Of a stretch of 64,000 bases of DNA, positions 18,436 to 27,018 are shown piece by piece. The notes beneath the pieces were generated by a model. The model was not told the DNA's origin. It searched no databases and saw nothing but the letters and a program-made list of their open reading frames with translations. The stretch comes from Paenibacillus sp. OV219 (GTDB lineage Bacteria > Bacillota > Bacilli > Paenibacillales > Paenibacillaceae): positions 186,001-250,000 of the forward strand of contig NZ_FOCJ01000003.1 in NCBI RefSeq assembly GCF_900110075.1, written 5' to 3'. How positions within the stretch are numbered: the first letter of the stretch is position 1; each line of letters opens with the position of its first letter. The translations under genes and the position numbers were made by a program.

Positions 18436-19770
18436 ATGCACGACATCATGGAAATCCTAACCATAAGTATATTCTTCCTGACGATCGGCTTCATTTTCTG
18501 GAAACCGAATATTAACGAGGCGATACCGGCCACCGTCGGTGCCGCGCTGGTGATGCTGACCGGAACCGTATCGCTCTCCGACCTCGGGGCCATTACAGAA
18601 ACCATAAGCGGTGCCGCCATTACGATTATGGCGACCATCGTCATGGCGATCGTACTGGAAAGCTTCGGCTTCTTCAACTGGGCGGCCGAAATTCTGACCC
18701 GCAAGTCGCGAGGCTCCGGCATCCGCTTGTTTTGGCTAACGAACCTGTTTTGTTTTCTCATGACACTCTTCGTCAATAACGACGGCAGCATCCTCATCAC
18801 CACACCGATCCTGCTCATGATTCTGAAGAGCATGGGGCTCAAAAATCATCAGAAAATTCCTTATCTCCTCTCCGGCGCATTAATCGCCACCGCATCCAGC
18901 GCGCCAATCGGCGTCAGCAACATCGTCAACCTCATCGCGCTCAAGATTGTCCACATGAGCCTCTACATGCATACCGCGATGATGTTCGTTCCTGCCTCGC
19001 TCGGGCTGTTGCTGCTCACCTTCCTGTTATTCGTGATATTCTACCGCACATTGCCGAAGAGGCTGCCTGAAATACCCGCATGGAAGCTAACACCCGGAGG
19101 TCATCCGCTTCAAGGGGTGGCACCGCCGAAGGAAAACCGCAATAAACTTATGCGTAATATCCTGATCTTCGTCTTCTGCGTTCGTGTTAGTCTGTTCGTC
19201 GCTTCGTTTGTGAATTTCCCCGTATCACTGATGGCGGTGATCGGTTCATCGTTATTGCTCGCCTGGCGCTGGATGTACCTTAAAGTACCGCCGGTCGATA
19301 TGCTGAAGAAGACGCCGTGGTATATCCTGATTTTCGCTTTCGGTATGTATGTCATCATCTATGGACTGAAGAATATCGGCCTGACCGAATGGCTCATCCA
19401 CTTCATGCAGCCGCTTGTTTCAGGAAGCCTGCTGCATGCGAGCGTATTGATGGGCGGACTGCTCAGCGTCTTGTCCAATATGTTCAATAATCATCCGGCC
19501 TTAATGGTTGGCACACTCACCTTAACGAATATGGGACTCGACCCGCTTACACTTAAAATCTCCTATCTCGCAAGTGTAATCGGAAGCGACATCGGCTCGC
19601 TCCTGCTGCCGATTGGTACATTAGCCACCATCATGTGGATGCACATTATTAAGAGAGGTGGCGTGAAAATTACTTGGGGCCAATACTTGAAAGTAACGAT
19701 ACTGGTTATTCCGATTACGGTGCTGTTCACGCTTGTGCTGCTGAACTACTGGGTTACCTGGTTATTTTAA
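18436..19770 (+). CDS. ArsB/SLC13-type anion transporter
   Basis: The 444-residue membrane protein has about 11-12 helices in two inverted halves. Features seen in arsenite/citrate-type permeases are FLMTLFVNNDGSILITTPI in the first half (helix break with Asn-Asn-Asp) and LSNMFNNHPALMVGTLTL in the second. SSAPIGVSNIVNLIAL matches the substrate hairpin. It resembles Bacillus ArsB/YdfA-like putative arsenical pumps, but no arsR or arsC neighbour is present, so arsenite is only one possibility. Regulation may involve the long leader upstream. The next gene starts 28 nt downstream. Confidence 0.85.
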   Translation: MHDIMEILTISIFFLTIGFIFWKPNINEAIPATVGAALVMLTGTVSLSDLGAITETISGAAITIMATIVMAIVLESFGFFNWAAEILTRKSRGSGIRLFWLTNLFCFLMTLFVNNDGSILITTPILLMILKSMGLKNHQKIPYLLSGALIATASSAPIGVSNIVNLIALKIVHMSLYMHTAMMFVPASLGLLLLTFLLFVIFYRTLPKRLPEIPAWKLTPGGHPLQGVAPPKENRNKLMRNILIFVFCVRVSLFVASFVNFPVSLMAVIGSSLLLAWRWMYLKVPPVDMLKKTPWYILIFAFGMYVIIYGLKNIGLTEWLIHFMQPLVSGSLLHASVLMGGLLSVLSNMFNNHPALMVGTLTLTNMGLDPLTLKISYLASVIGSDIGSLLLPIGTLATIMWMHIIKRGGVKITWGQYLKVTILVIPITVLFTLVLLNYWVTWLF

Positions 19771-19798
19771 CTTTTACAATGGAAAGGGGGCTATTGGT

Positions 19799-20476
19799 TT
19801 GAATGATCTCATGTCGTTAATCGGTGAGAAGGTCGTAATCGAGGTTTCAGGTAAGCGCCCGCTATCGGGCAAGCTGATCGATGTCGGTCTCGATATTGTC
19901 GTCTTGCTGCATCATCTGCGGTATCTCTACATTCCGTTTGCTCATGTGCACAATTTGAAGGCAGATGTTTCGTCTGGGGGAGGAAGTGAGAGCGGAGGCT
20001 TGCCTGACGAGTCGTCCATCGGGCTGCAAGTGGAAGAGTTGACTACAGCGAAAATATTGCAGGAAGCCAAAGGGCTCTTCGTCGAGATATACGTCAGCGG
20101 CAATAAGTCGATACACGGCTATTTGAACGGCGTTATGAATGATTATTTTACACTCTATTCGCCGATATACGGTACAGTCTATGTCTCTTTGAACCATTTG
20201 AAATGGCTGATTCCTTATCCAACGTCGCATGTTCCTTATGCACGGAGTACAGGTAATGCACCGATGGGGCAGTCACAGCCGAATCTCGGCAAGACGTTCG
20301 AGGATACGCTGAAGAAAGAGGTAGGCAAGATGGCGGTCATTGACCTAAGCGGCGCATCCGAGAGGATCGGCGTTATTAAGCGAGTAACCGGGGGCATCAT
20401 CGACGTTGTAGATGCAGACGGGAACAGCACACTGCTCAATCTCATGCACGTGAAGACGATGATTGTACCGAAGTAG
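19799..20476 (+). CDS. CotB/DUF2642-like protein with three Sm-like repeats
   Basis: The start is TTG at 19799, 8 nt after AAAGGGGG; an ATG at 19811 is the alternative. The 225-residue protein contains three diverged copies of a beta-rich motif of about 45 residues. They begin EKVVIEVSGKRPLSGKLIDV, LFVEIYVSGNKSIHGYLNGV and MAVIDLSGASERIGVIKRV, and each ends in a YIPFAHVHNL, VSLNHLKWL or LLNLMHVKTM strand. This resembles the DUF2642 repeat of spore coat protein CotB of Bacillus. A spore-surface or wall role is inferred. There is no signal peptide. The upstream transporter gene is close enough for co-transcription. Confidence 0.75.
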   Translation: MNDLMSLIGEKVVIEVSGKRPLSGKLIDVGLDIVVLLHHLRYLYIPFAHVHNLKADVSSGGGSESGGLPDESSIGLQVEELTTAKILQEAKGLFVEIYVSGNKSIHGYLNGVMNDYFTLYSPIYGTVYVSLNHLKWLIPYPTSHVPYARSTGNAPMGQSQPNLGKTFEDTLKKEVGKMAVIDLSGASERIGVIKRVTGGIIDVVDADGNSTLLNLMHVKTMIVPK

Positions 20477-20497
20477 GCCATGCAGGAGGCTGCGGGT

Positions 20498-20548
20498 ATG
20501 AACGCTTTCGTTATGCTCTTATCCTTCAAAAAAAGAGACCTTCAGTAG
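20498..20548 (+). CDS. Possible 16-codon ORF
   Basis: AGGAGG lies 7-8 nt before an ATG that opens 16 codons (MNAFVMLLSFKKRDLQ). The product would be a short hydrophobic peptide with a basic tail. The ribosome site is good but nothing else supports it; it may be chance. It lies between the CotB-like gene and a terminator at 20667. Confidence 0.2.
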   Translation: MNAFVMLLSFKKRDLQ

Positions 20549-20666
20549 AAGGCCCGAAAAGAGATTCATGCACACGACAGTTTATGTAAACGAGAGAGAG
20601 ATAGCGTGAGTAATTTGTCCGCAAAGACAAGCTGGCGCGTTAAAAATAGGTAAGAGATGATTTAGC

Positions 20667-20695
20667 GGGCTGCTGAGGAGACAGCCCATTTTTTG
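20667..20695 (+). terminator. Rho-independent terminator
   Basis: The stem GGGCTG / CAGCCC (20667-20672 with 20682-20687) is followed by ATTTTTTG. It lies 190 nt beyond the CotB-like gene, so the intervening tract is probably transcribed. Confidence 0.75.
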
Positions 20696-20782
20696 TTTGC
20701 TGGGGGGTGAGAAAAGTTCATCCTCCTGCGATTCGAAAAAGGAGCTTATACTGGGAACAAATTGGAAGAAGGAGTTGAACGA

Positions 20783-22087
20783 ATGTTTAGAAGAAGTTTG
20801 GCGATTCTGCTTATCGTAATGACCGCCCTCTTCTTTACTGGAGTGTCCGTACTTGCGGAGGCGCCAGCGGACGGACCACAGACTTGGAGCGTTGCCGTCG
20901 GTAACGGGAATGACGCGGCCGGCGCTTCGATCGACATGTTTTTCCCAGGTACGACTTATGTGCATGAGGGGGATACAGTCGCATTCTCCAACGGAGGCAA
21001 TTATCCGCATACCGTTACCTTTCTTGGGGACAAAACGATTGGTGAAGTCATGTCCGATCCGAATTTCAATCTCGCAGCTCCTACAGCACCAAGCGGAGAG
21101 GTATACAATGGACAGTTTTTAAGCTCCGGCTTTCTGTTTCCCGGCGCACCTGGGACGTACAATATCACATTTACGAACAGTGGGGCTTATGTCTACCTTT
21201 GTCTGATCCACTCCAATATGAAAGGGACGATTGTCGTTCTGCCTAAAGGCACAGCGATTCCATCGAAAGAAGAGCAGTCGGCCACGGCGCACCAGGAGGA
21301 GGCTGTGCTGCAAGTGGAAGCTTCAGCCGAGCCGCATGATGCCGTCTATACGGCAAACAAGGACGGCAGCCTGACGTATAACGTCGAATTGGGCACACCG
21401 AGTGCGAGCATGAACGTCATGCGGATGGTTCCGGATGTTGTTGTCGTGAGCGAGGGGGATTCGGTGACGTGGACGAATGTGAACCCTTATGAGCCGCATA
21501 TGGTGACGTTTAATAAACCGGATAACGTCGATGTTGTGGGCGATCAAGGCGTTAACCCCGCCTATATGGGTCCGGTTGGATCGGCGATATTCGACGGAAA
21601 AGGCATTCGGCACTCCGGCATGATGATGCAGAATCAAACGTACACGCTCAAATTTACGAAGACAGGAACGTACGTATACGAATGCTACATGCATTCATTC
21701 ATGATGATGAAGGGCACGGTCATCGTCGTGCCGAAAGCGTCCGTTAAGCTGACCGTCAACGGCAAGGCAATCATCGGAACTGCTGCAAAAGCGCAGTGGA
21801 TAAACGGCAATCTGCTCGTAGCTGCGGATTCATTCGCCAAAGCTTTCGGCGGCAAAGCAGTGTGGGATAAGAAGGCGAGGCTATGGGTCGTGACCGCGAA
21901 CGGAAAAACGATTAAGGCCGCAGCGTATGTCCTCAAAGGAACGCCTTACGTATCAGCGGAGGCTGTGGTGCGGGCAATCGGGGGCTCGTATGCCTGGAAC
22001 GAGACAACGCGAACCTTTACTGCTACCGCGCACAAAGTCACGGCAACGCCTAAAGGTTCAGATATGCCGGGAATGAGTCACTCTTAA
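20783..22087 (+). CDS. Secreted protein with two cupredoxin domains and a copper-amine-oxidase-like stalk domain
   Basis: The start is ATG 20783 after GAAGGAG; the open frame reaches back to 20762. The 434-residue product has a signal peptide ending near VLAEA. Two plastocyanin-like domains follow. The first has copper-ligand pattern PHTVTF and YLCLIHSNMKG; the second has PHMVTF and YECYMHSFMMMKG (His, Cys, His, Met). The C-terminal 100 residues match the copper amine oxidase N-terminal/stalk repeat (VKLTVNGKAIIG, LLVAADSFAKAFGGKAVWD), which binds other surface proteins or wall. It probably carries electrons or copper outside the membrane. The membrane-protein gene 22 nt downstream is likely co-transcribed. 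Confidence 0.9.
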   Translation: MFRRSLAILLIVMTALFFTGVSVLAEAPADGPQTWSVAVGNGNDAAGASIDMFFPGTTYVHEGDTVAFSNGGNYPHTVTFLGDKTIGEVMSDPNFNLAAPTAPSGEVYNGQFLSSGFLFPGAPGTYNITFTNSGAYVYLCLIHSNMKGTIVVLPKGTAIPSKEEQSATAHQEEAVLQVEASAEPHDAVYTANKDGSLTYNVELGTPSASMNVMRMVPDVVVVSEGDSVTWTNVNPYEPHMVTFNKPDNVDVVGDQGVNPAYMGPVGSAIFDGKGIRHSGMMMQNQTYTLKFTKTGTYVYECYMHSFMMMKGTVIVVPKASVKLTVNGKAIIGTAAKAQWINGNLLVAADSFAKAFGGKAVWDKKARLWVVTANGKTIKAAAYVLKGTPYVSAEAVVRAIGGSYAWNETTRTFTATAHKVTATPKGSDMPGMSHS

Positions 22088-22109
22088 TTTGGGCTAAGGA
22101 GAGAATACT

Positions 22110-22700
22110 ATGACGCTATCTCAGGTGAATCGTTATTTTGCGATGTGCGGCATCGCGAGCCTGCTCGTAACGATTGCATGCTTCTTCGGAAACGCAGCAG
22201 GGAATGACGGGACCGACGCATTCGATTATTTGACCATCCTTGCTTGGATACTTGTCTTGTTCGGGTTATTCGGTTCGTACTTCAGCCAGATCGAAAGGCT
22301 AGGCGCTCTTGGTTTCGTCGGCTTTCTTGGCCTCACGGCATCGACGATTGGGGTCATCGGCACCGTCATGCTCCATAACTTTGCATTTCCAGTTATTGAT
22401 AGCCTGCATTCAGGCCTCGTGGCAGACGATCTCTTAGCATCAGATCTTCCGTCGCCAATCAGCGACGCTCTTCTCGCTTCCTCATACACGTTCACCGCAG
22501 GACCGGTTCTGTATGGGCTCGCAATCCTGTTAAGAAGCACAACGGCACGTTGGCCGGGAGCATTGCTTATTATCGTCGGCCTCTCGTCCGGGATTGCGAA
22601 CTGGGTAGGGATACTCGGCCTTATTAGTTATATTGGCTTCCCAATCGCTGCCTTCTGGATGGGGGTACAAATGCTGCGCAAATCAAGCTCACTGGAATGA
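22110..22700 (+). CDS. Unidentified five- or six-helix membrane protein
   Basis: The 196-residue protein is almost entirely hydrophobic helices. I do not recognise a named family. It shares clear motifs with each half of the convergent gene at 22722-23918: QIERLGALGFVGFLGLT against QAERLGRLGFIAFVVLT, and GPVLYGLAILLR against GLLLYGIALLR. The three are therefore one family, duplicated locally. AAGGAGAG precedes the ATG. It follows the two-cupredoxin gene closely, so a membrane partner for that secreted protein is possible but unproven. Confidence 0.75.
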   Translation: MTLSQVNRYFAMCGIASLLVTIACFFGNAAGNDGTDAFDYLTILAWILVLFGLFGSYFSQIERLGALGFVGFLGLTASTIGVIGTVMLHNFAFPVIDSLHSGLVADDLLASDLPSPISDALLASSYTFTAGPVLYGLAILLRSTTARWPGALLIIVGLSSGIANWVGILGLISYIGFPIAAFWMGVQMLRKSSSLE

Positions 22701-22704
22701 AACG

Positions 22705-22740
22705 AACGGTTCCTTTCCCGGTTAAGGGAGAGGAACCGTT
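22705..22740. terminator. Inverted repeat between convergent genes
   Basis: AACGGTTCCTTTCCC pairs with GGGAGAGGAACCGTT around a short loop that contains the stop codon of the minus-strand membrane gene. There is no long T-run, so terminator strength is uncertain. Confidence 0.6.
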
Positions 22741-23918
22741 TGCTGTTGTCCGATATCCGGCTCGCCGTGCTGCTCCGTTTCGAATCCGGCGGACTCTGCG
22801 GAAGACCAGTGCCATGCTTTCAACGAGGTCAGGACGATGCTTGCGCAAAAGAAGTAATACCATTTGTCGTCCATCGGTGGAGCAAGCAAAGCGATAATCG
22901 AGAGTAAATAGAGAATGCCTGCCCACTTGGCATGCTTGCCGAATCGCAACAGCGCAATGCCATATAACAGCAGCCCCGCGTTAAACGCAATAAAGGAGCC
23001 TGCCATACCCTGGATGAACGGGAAAATATGATTCGCGGGTTCTGGAACAGCCTCTGCAGGTATGAGCTCGGGATGAATCGGGGCGATGAATGTGCCGCAC
23101 CAATTAATGCCGAATGCGAGCTGGGCTCCTGTAATCAGCGCGATACTAGCAATGAAACCGAATCGACCAAGCCGGTTTGCCTGCGTGATATATAGGGCAA
23201 ATAAGCCAAGCAGGATAAGGCTGCTTCCGATTAATGCCGCTGCATGCAATCCGATAGAATCCGGCTGCACATACAGCCAGGTAAGGGCGATTAGCTTCAC
23301 AATCGAGCCAAATAAGCCAGTGGCTATTAAGCGGCGCACGACTTTTCTCGTCATCTGCTTCACCGGATCGTGACGCCAGCTCGCAAGGAGGATCCAGATC
23401 ATTGCGGCGGAGAAGAAGTAGGTGTTCTTATCATCAATTGGCGGTGCAAGTCCCGCAGGAATCGATAGAAGGAATAAGATTCCGGACCATTTGGCAAAAA
23501 TGCCAGAGCGCAATAGCGCGATGCCGTATAGCAGCAAGCCGACATTCAAAGCAAGAAACGAGCTCTCCATGCCCTGAAAGAGCGGATATGGAGGGCTTGT
23601 CGCGTTAACCGTGTTCGTAATGCCGAGATCCCCGTAAATCGGGCTGACGAAGGCTACCGACCAGTTGAGGCCGAGGCAAAAAATATAACCGGTAGTCAAG
23701 ACGACGAAGGCGATGAAGCCGAGTCGTCCGAGCCGTTCCGCCTGGACGAGATAGGAAGCGGCAAAGCCGGGCAGGATCAGACAAAAGGCAATGATCTCGA
23801 CGATGTTCGGGTAGATCGACGAAGAATCGAAATACTCGTATGTAACCGCACCAGCGAGAATCAGTGAGCCTATGATGCCAATCCATGTAAAGCCTTGAAT
23901 GACCTGCTTTAAAGTCAT
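22722..23918 (-). CDS. Membrane protein with internal duplication, paralogue of the 22110 gene
   Basis: This 398-residue protein consists of two homologous halves of about 190 residues. Each carries the Q-(A/E)-(N/E)-RLG-x-(L/F)-GF motif, a GLLLYGIALLR helix and an APP-(I/M)-DDK motif near its end (GLAPPIDDKNTYFF and LLAPPMDDKWYYFF). Ten or more membrane helices are predicted by eye. The function is unknown. The C-terminal tail is hydrophilic. GAGAGGGG lies 8 nt before the ATG. It is divergent from the histidine kinase gene (90 nt apart) and convergent with its smaller paralogue. Confidence 0.8.
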   Translation of the reverse strand: MTLKQVIQGFTWIGIIGSLILAGAVTYEYFDSSSIYPNIVEIIAFCLILPGFAASYLVQAERLGRLGFIAFVVLTTGYIFCLGLNWSVAFVSPIYGDLGITNTVNATSPPYPLFQGMESSFLALNVGLLLYGIALLRSGIFAKWSGILFLLSIPAGLAPPIDDKNTYFFSAAMIWILLASWRHDPVKQMTRKVVRRLIATGLFGSIVKLIALTWLYVQPDSIGLHAAALIGSSLILLGLFALYITQANRLGRFGFIASIALITGAQLAFGINWCGTFIAPIHPELIPAEAVPEPANHIFPFIQGMAGSFIAFNAGLLLYGIALLRFGKHAKWAGILYLLSIIALLAPPMDDKWYYFFCASIVLTSLKAWHWSSAESAGFETEQHGEPDIGQQQTVPLP

Positions 23919-24008
23919 CGTACATGCCCCTCTCTAATGCATGGAAAAATAAGGAATTGAATACAGATACTATATTCGAGTACCCGTGAAAGATGAGAGG
24001 GGCAACTC

Positions 24009-25430
24009 ATGTTATTCCGATTGGTCGAATTCATGGTTTTAACTTCCGCTTGCGGCGCTTTGTGGAGGAAACGAAGAAGCGATCCGAGGCTGGTTTCGCA
24101 CTGGCTGAGCGCCTGCTTGTTCTTGCTCGCCCTGCAAAGGCTTGCGAACGGCGTTCAGCTGTACGCGTTGCCTCCGATGAAGCAAGCTTCCCCAGAAGGG
24201 ATTGCTGTTACCGCGCTGCAAATCTTTGTCTTCTTGTCCTATTATGCATTTGTCCTCTTATTCCCATATACCATATTAATGGGCATCACCGTGTTTGCCG
24301 AGCTTTCTCTGCGGGCAACCGGCGTCGTTCTGCTGTCCTTATATTTTCAAACCTTTCCTTCGTTCTATAAGGATTTCGATTGGTTCTGGCCGATTCTGTT
24401 CGGCTGTGTGCTGTTCGGCGTTGTTTTCCTCGGCTTGTTGTTTCGCAGCGACACGGAACCCCTTGTCCGGCTTCAATATTTCAAATCACTGATCGTTGCT
24501 TTCGCCGCCCTGCTCGTGCTGCTGCTGTTTATTTACTCCAAAGCGGAAACGAGGGACGCCAGTATCACGGAGCCCGCCATGGACAGCGGATTTTTGAGAG
24601 TGCATACCCCGGATCAGTTTTTTAATGCGATTGCCTTTACCATGTTGGTTGTGTTCGGTTATTTCGCGTTCAAATATGGCAAGTTCGGCCTTCGGCTTCA
24701 CCATGAGAAGCAGAGGCAGGAACGCTCGATGTCCGCCTTGAAATCCGGGACGGCTATATTGAATCATACGATTAAGAACGAACTGGATAAGCTCACCTAC
24801 CTCGAGGAGCGAATCCGCACCCATTTATGGGCCGCAGAGCGTGAGAGAATCGAAGGGCTGCTTGATCATATTCCAAAGGTGACCGGACATTTACAACAGA
24901 TGGTCCAGCGTATCCAAGACAAAACAGGCGAATTATCGCTTGTAAAGACACAGCAGCCGCTGCACGGGATATTGGAGATGGTTCTCGAGCAGCTCAGACC
25001 TTATGCGGAGCGTAAGTGTATCCGGATGTCGAGCGATTTCGGCGAAGACATAATCGTCTTTTGCGATCCTGTTCATTTGCAGGAAGCGCTGCTCAATCTA
25101 GGCTTGAACGCGATCGACGCGATGGAGACAGGACTTGGCATACTCGGCATTCGTGCGTCCATGACGAAGAAGGTGGTGATTATTGAAGTACAGGACAATG
25201 GGAGCGGCATCCCCAAGGAATCGCTGGACAAAGTGTTTGAACCGTTCTACACGACGAAAAAAACGACGAATCACTTTGGACTCGGGCTCGGCTATTGCCG
25301 CTCGGTTGCTCAGAAGCATGCCGGGACGCTTCGTATTGTGCACTCCGAACCGAACAAGGGAACGACGATTGCGATGACGTTTCAAAAACTGCATTTCATG
25401 GAGACGCCAGCATCGCGTGCGGATACCTAA
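24009..25430 (+). CDS. Membrane sensor histidine kinase
   Basis: The 473-residue protein has about seven N-terminal helices (1-235) with no recognised ligand domain. A cytoplasmic kinase part follows: phospho-acceptor His in ILNHTIKNELDKL (about residue 255), N-box LNLGLNAIDAME, G1 VQDNGSGIP, and FEPFYTTKK and GLGLGYCRSV of the ATP lid. Its likely partner is the NarL-type regulator whose gene faces it, ending only 12 nt away. No terminator lies between, so their transcripts may overlap. GAGAGGGG precedes the ATG. Confidence 0.9.
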   Translation: MLFRLVEFMVLTSACGALWRKRRSDPRLVSHWLSACLFLLALQRLANGVQLYALPPMKQASPEGIAVTALQIFVFLSYYAFVLLFPYTILMGITVFAELSLRATGVVLLSLYFQTFPSFYKDFDWFWPILFGCVLFGVVFLGLLFRSDTEPLVRLQYFKSLIVAFAALLVLLLFIYSKAETRDASITEPAMDSGFLRVHTPDQFFNAIAFTMLVVFGYFAFKYGKFGLRLHHEKQRQERSMSALKSGTAILNHTIKNELDKLTYLEERIRTHLWAAERERIEGLLDHIPKVTGHLQQMVQRIQDKTGELSLVKTQQPLHGILEMVLEQLRPYAERKCIRMSSDFGEDIIVFCDPVHLQEALLNLGLNAIDAMETGLGILGIRASMTKKVVIIEVQDNGSGIPKESLDKVFEPFYTTKKTTNHFGLGLGYCRSVAQKHAGTLRIVHSEPNKGTTIAMTFQKLHFMETPASRADT

Positions 25431-25442
25431 AGAGGGGCAGTA

Positions 25443-26012
25443 TTACGGCAACTTGTCGCGGATGCTTCTCAGCTGGGATTTTATTGTATTGACGGATTTG
25501 AACAGCTTGTCGGCGATTTGGGTTTTAGTGAGACCTTGCTTCTTCATGTCGTAAACTTCTCGTTCCATTGGTGTCAGTGTGGACAAACGGAGCTCGGAGC
25601 GGATCGCCTCCGACACATCGGGGGAGAGCATCGCTTGGCCTGCATGGGCTTCACGGACGGCAGCGACGAGCTTCGGGTAGTTCGACTTTGTAATGTAATT
25701 GATCGCGCCTTTACGGAAGCTGTCGACGATGACATCCTGCTCCCGGATGGAGGTTAGCATGACAATCTTCGTTTTCTCACCGGTCAGACGAACGATTGCT
25801 CGCGCGGCTTCGATCCCGTCCGTGTTATTCGAGGTCAAGTTGACGTCCATGAGCACAATGTCCGCCTCAAGCTGCTGCAGAAGGTGCAGCGCTTCTTCCT
25901 TCGCCGATACAGCGGCGACGATTTCCATATCGGATTCTTCGCCAAGGTCGGCAGCTATTCGGTCCAGCCAGAAGGGGTCATCTTCGACGATCATAATTCG
26001 AATGGAAGGCAA
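25443..26012 (-). CDS. NarL/FixJ-family response regulator
   Basis: This 189-residue protein has a receiver domain (acidic pair EDD at about 10-12, phospho-Asp in VLMDVNL at about 56, Thr in MLTSIRE, Lys in YITKSN) and a short LuxR-type helix-turn-helix (LTPMEREVYDMKKQGLTKTQ, KSVNTIKSQLRSIRDKL). The start is TTG at 26010-26012 with GAGGAG 11 nt upstream; an in-frame stop just upstream excludes a longer form, and the ATG at codon 7 would cut the first strand. It is divergent from fixABCX (175 nt apart), which makes that operon a candidate target. Confidence 0.9.
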   Translation of the reverse strand: MPSIRIMIVEDDPFWLDRIAADLGEESDMEIVAAVSAKEEALHLLQQLEADIVLMDVNLTSNNTDGIEAARAIVRLTGEKTKIVMLTSIREQDVIVDSFRKGAINYITKSNYPKLVAAVREAHAGQAMLSPDVSEAIRSELRLSTLTPMEREVYDMKKQGLTKTQIADKLFKSVNTIKSQLRSIRDKLP

Positions 26013-26187
26013 CGTTCAACACACTCCTCGCGGTCGTAACGATTGCTGCAGATTAACGTTCGATCACAGCTCTATTGCTATATCTAATATGCGAGGGAGC
26101 CGCGAAAATAACTGAGCGCACTAAACTATGCATTTTCTACCCCGCTTGCCTATATATTTTAGTATTTAGACGAGAGGTGCTGAGGGG

Positions 26188-27018
26188 ATGCTGCATATAG
26201 TCGCCTGCATTAAGCAAGTGCCGGATACGAAAATCATCAAGATGAACCCAAAGACGAACACGATGGATCGTGCCAGCGCGCCGGCGATTCTGAATCCCTA
26301 TGACGCGCATGCGGTGGAGGAAGCGGTTCGGCTGAAGCAGCGCTACGGTGGGATCGTATCCGTGCTGACGATGGGGCCGCCGCCGGCTGTCAAAGCGATT
26401 CGCAGGTGCATCGAGATCGGCGCAGACGAGGGCTATATGATTTCGGATAGGGCGTTCGCCGGCGCGGACACGCTAGCTACGAGCTACGCATTAACGAAAG
26501 CGCTTCACAAAATCGCCAAGGAACGACCGATCGACCTCATCATCTGCGGCAAAATGACAATCGACGGCGATACGGGTCAAGTCGGACCAGGCATTGCACG
26601 GCGACTCGACATTCCGCCGCTGACGAGCGTGATGAAGATCGTTGAGATCGACAAGGAGAAGGGCATCGCCATTCTTCACCGAAAGCTGGAGGATGGCTAC
26701 GAGGTCGTGTCGTCGACGCTGCCATGCTTGTTCTCGGTTGAGAAGGATATCAACGAAGTGCCGTATTCAGCGATGCCGAATATGCTGAGGGCTGCACGGT
26801 ACAATCCGCATATTTGGTCGGTCAATGAGCTGGAGGATGTGGATAAGACTCAGCTTGGCCTCAAGGGCTCGCCGACAATCGTATCCTCTGTATGGGCTCC
26901 GCAGAAGCCGCAGGGAGGGCAGATAATTGAGGGCACATCGGCGGAGAAAGTGAGCCAGCTGCTCGGCATTCTGTTAGAGAAGAAGGAACTGTTCGAGGTA
27001 GGAGGTGAATCGTCATGA
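26188..27018 (+). CDS. fixA: Electron transfer flavoprotein beta subunit, FixA
   Basis: The 276-residue protein opens with the ETF-beta signature HIVACIKQVPDTKIIKMNPKTN, written here in parts (HIVACIKQVPDT, MNPKTNTMDR). It has ILNPYDAHAVEEAVRLK, GADTLATSYALTKAL and the adenine-binding loop KMTIDGDTGQVGPGIARRL. With FixB it forms a flavoprotein that takes electrons from NADH or another donor and, with FixC and FixX, can bifurcate them to quinone and to a low-potential ferredoxin or flavodoxin. It is the first gene of fixABCX. Its TGA overlaps the fixB ATG. Confidence 0.93.
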   Translation: MLHIVACIKQVPDTKIIKMNPKTNTMDRASAPAILNPYDAHAVEEAVRLKQRYGGIVSVLTMGPPPAVKAIRRCIEIGADEGYMISDRAFAGADTLATSYALTKALHKIAKERPIDLIICGKMTIDGDTGQVGPGIARRLDIPPLTSVMKIVEIDKEKGIAILHRKLEDGYEVVSSTLPCLFSVEKDINEVPYSAMPNMLRAARYNPHIWSVNELEDVDKTQLGLKGSPTIVSSVWAPQKPQGGQIIEGTSAEKVSQLLGILLEKKELFEVGGESS

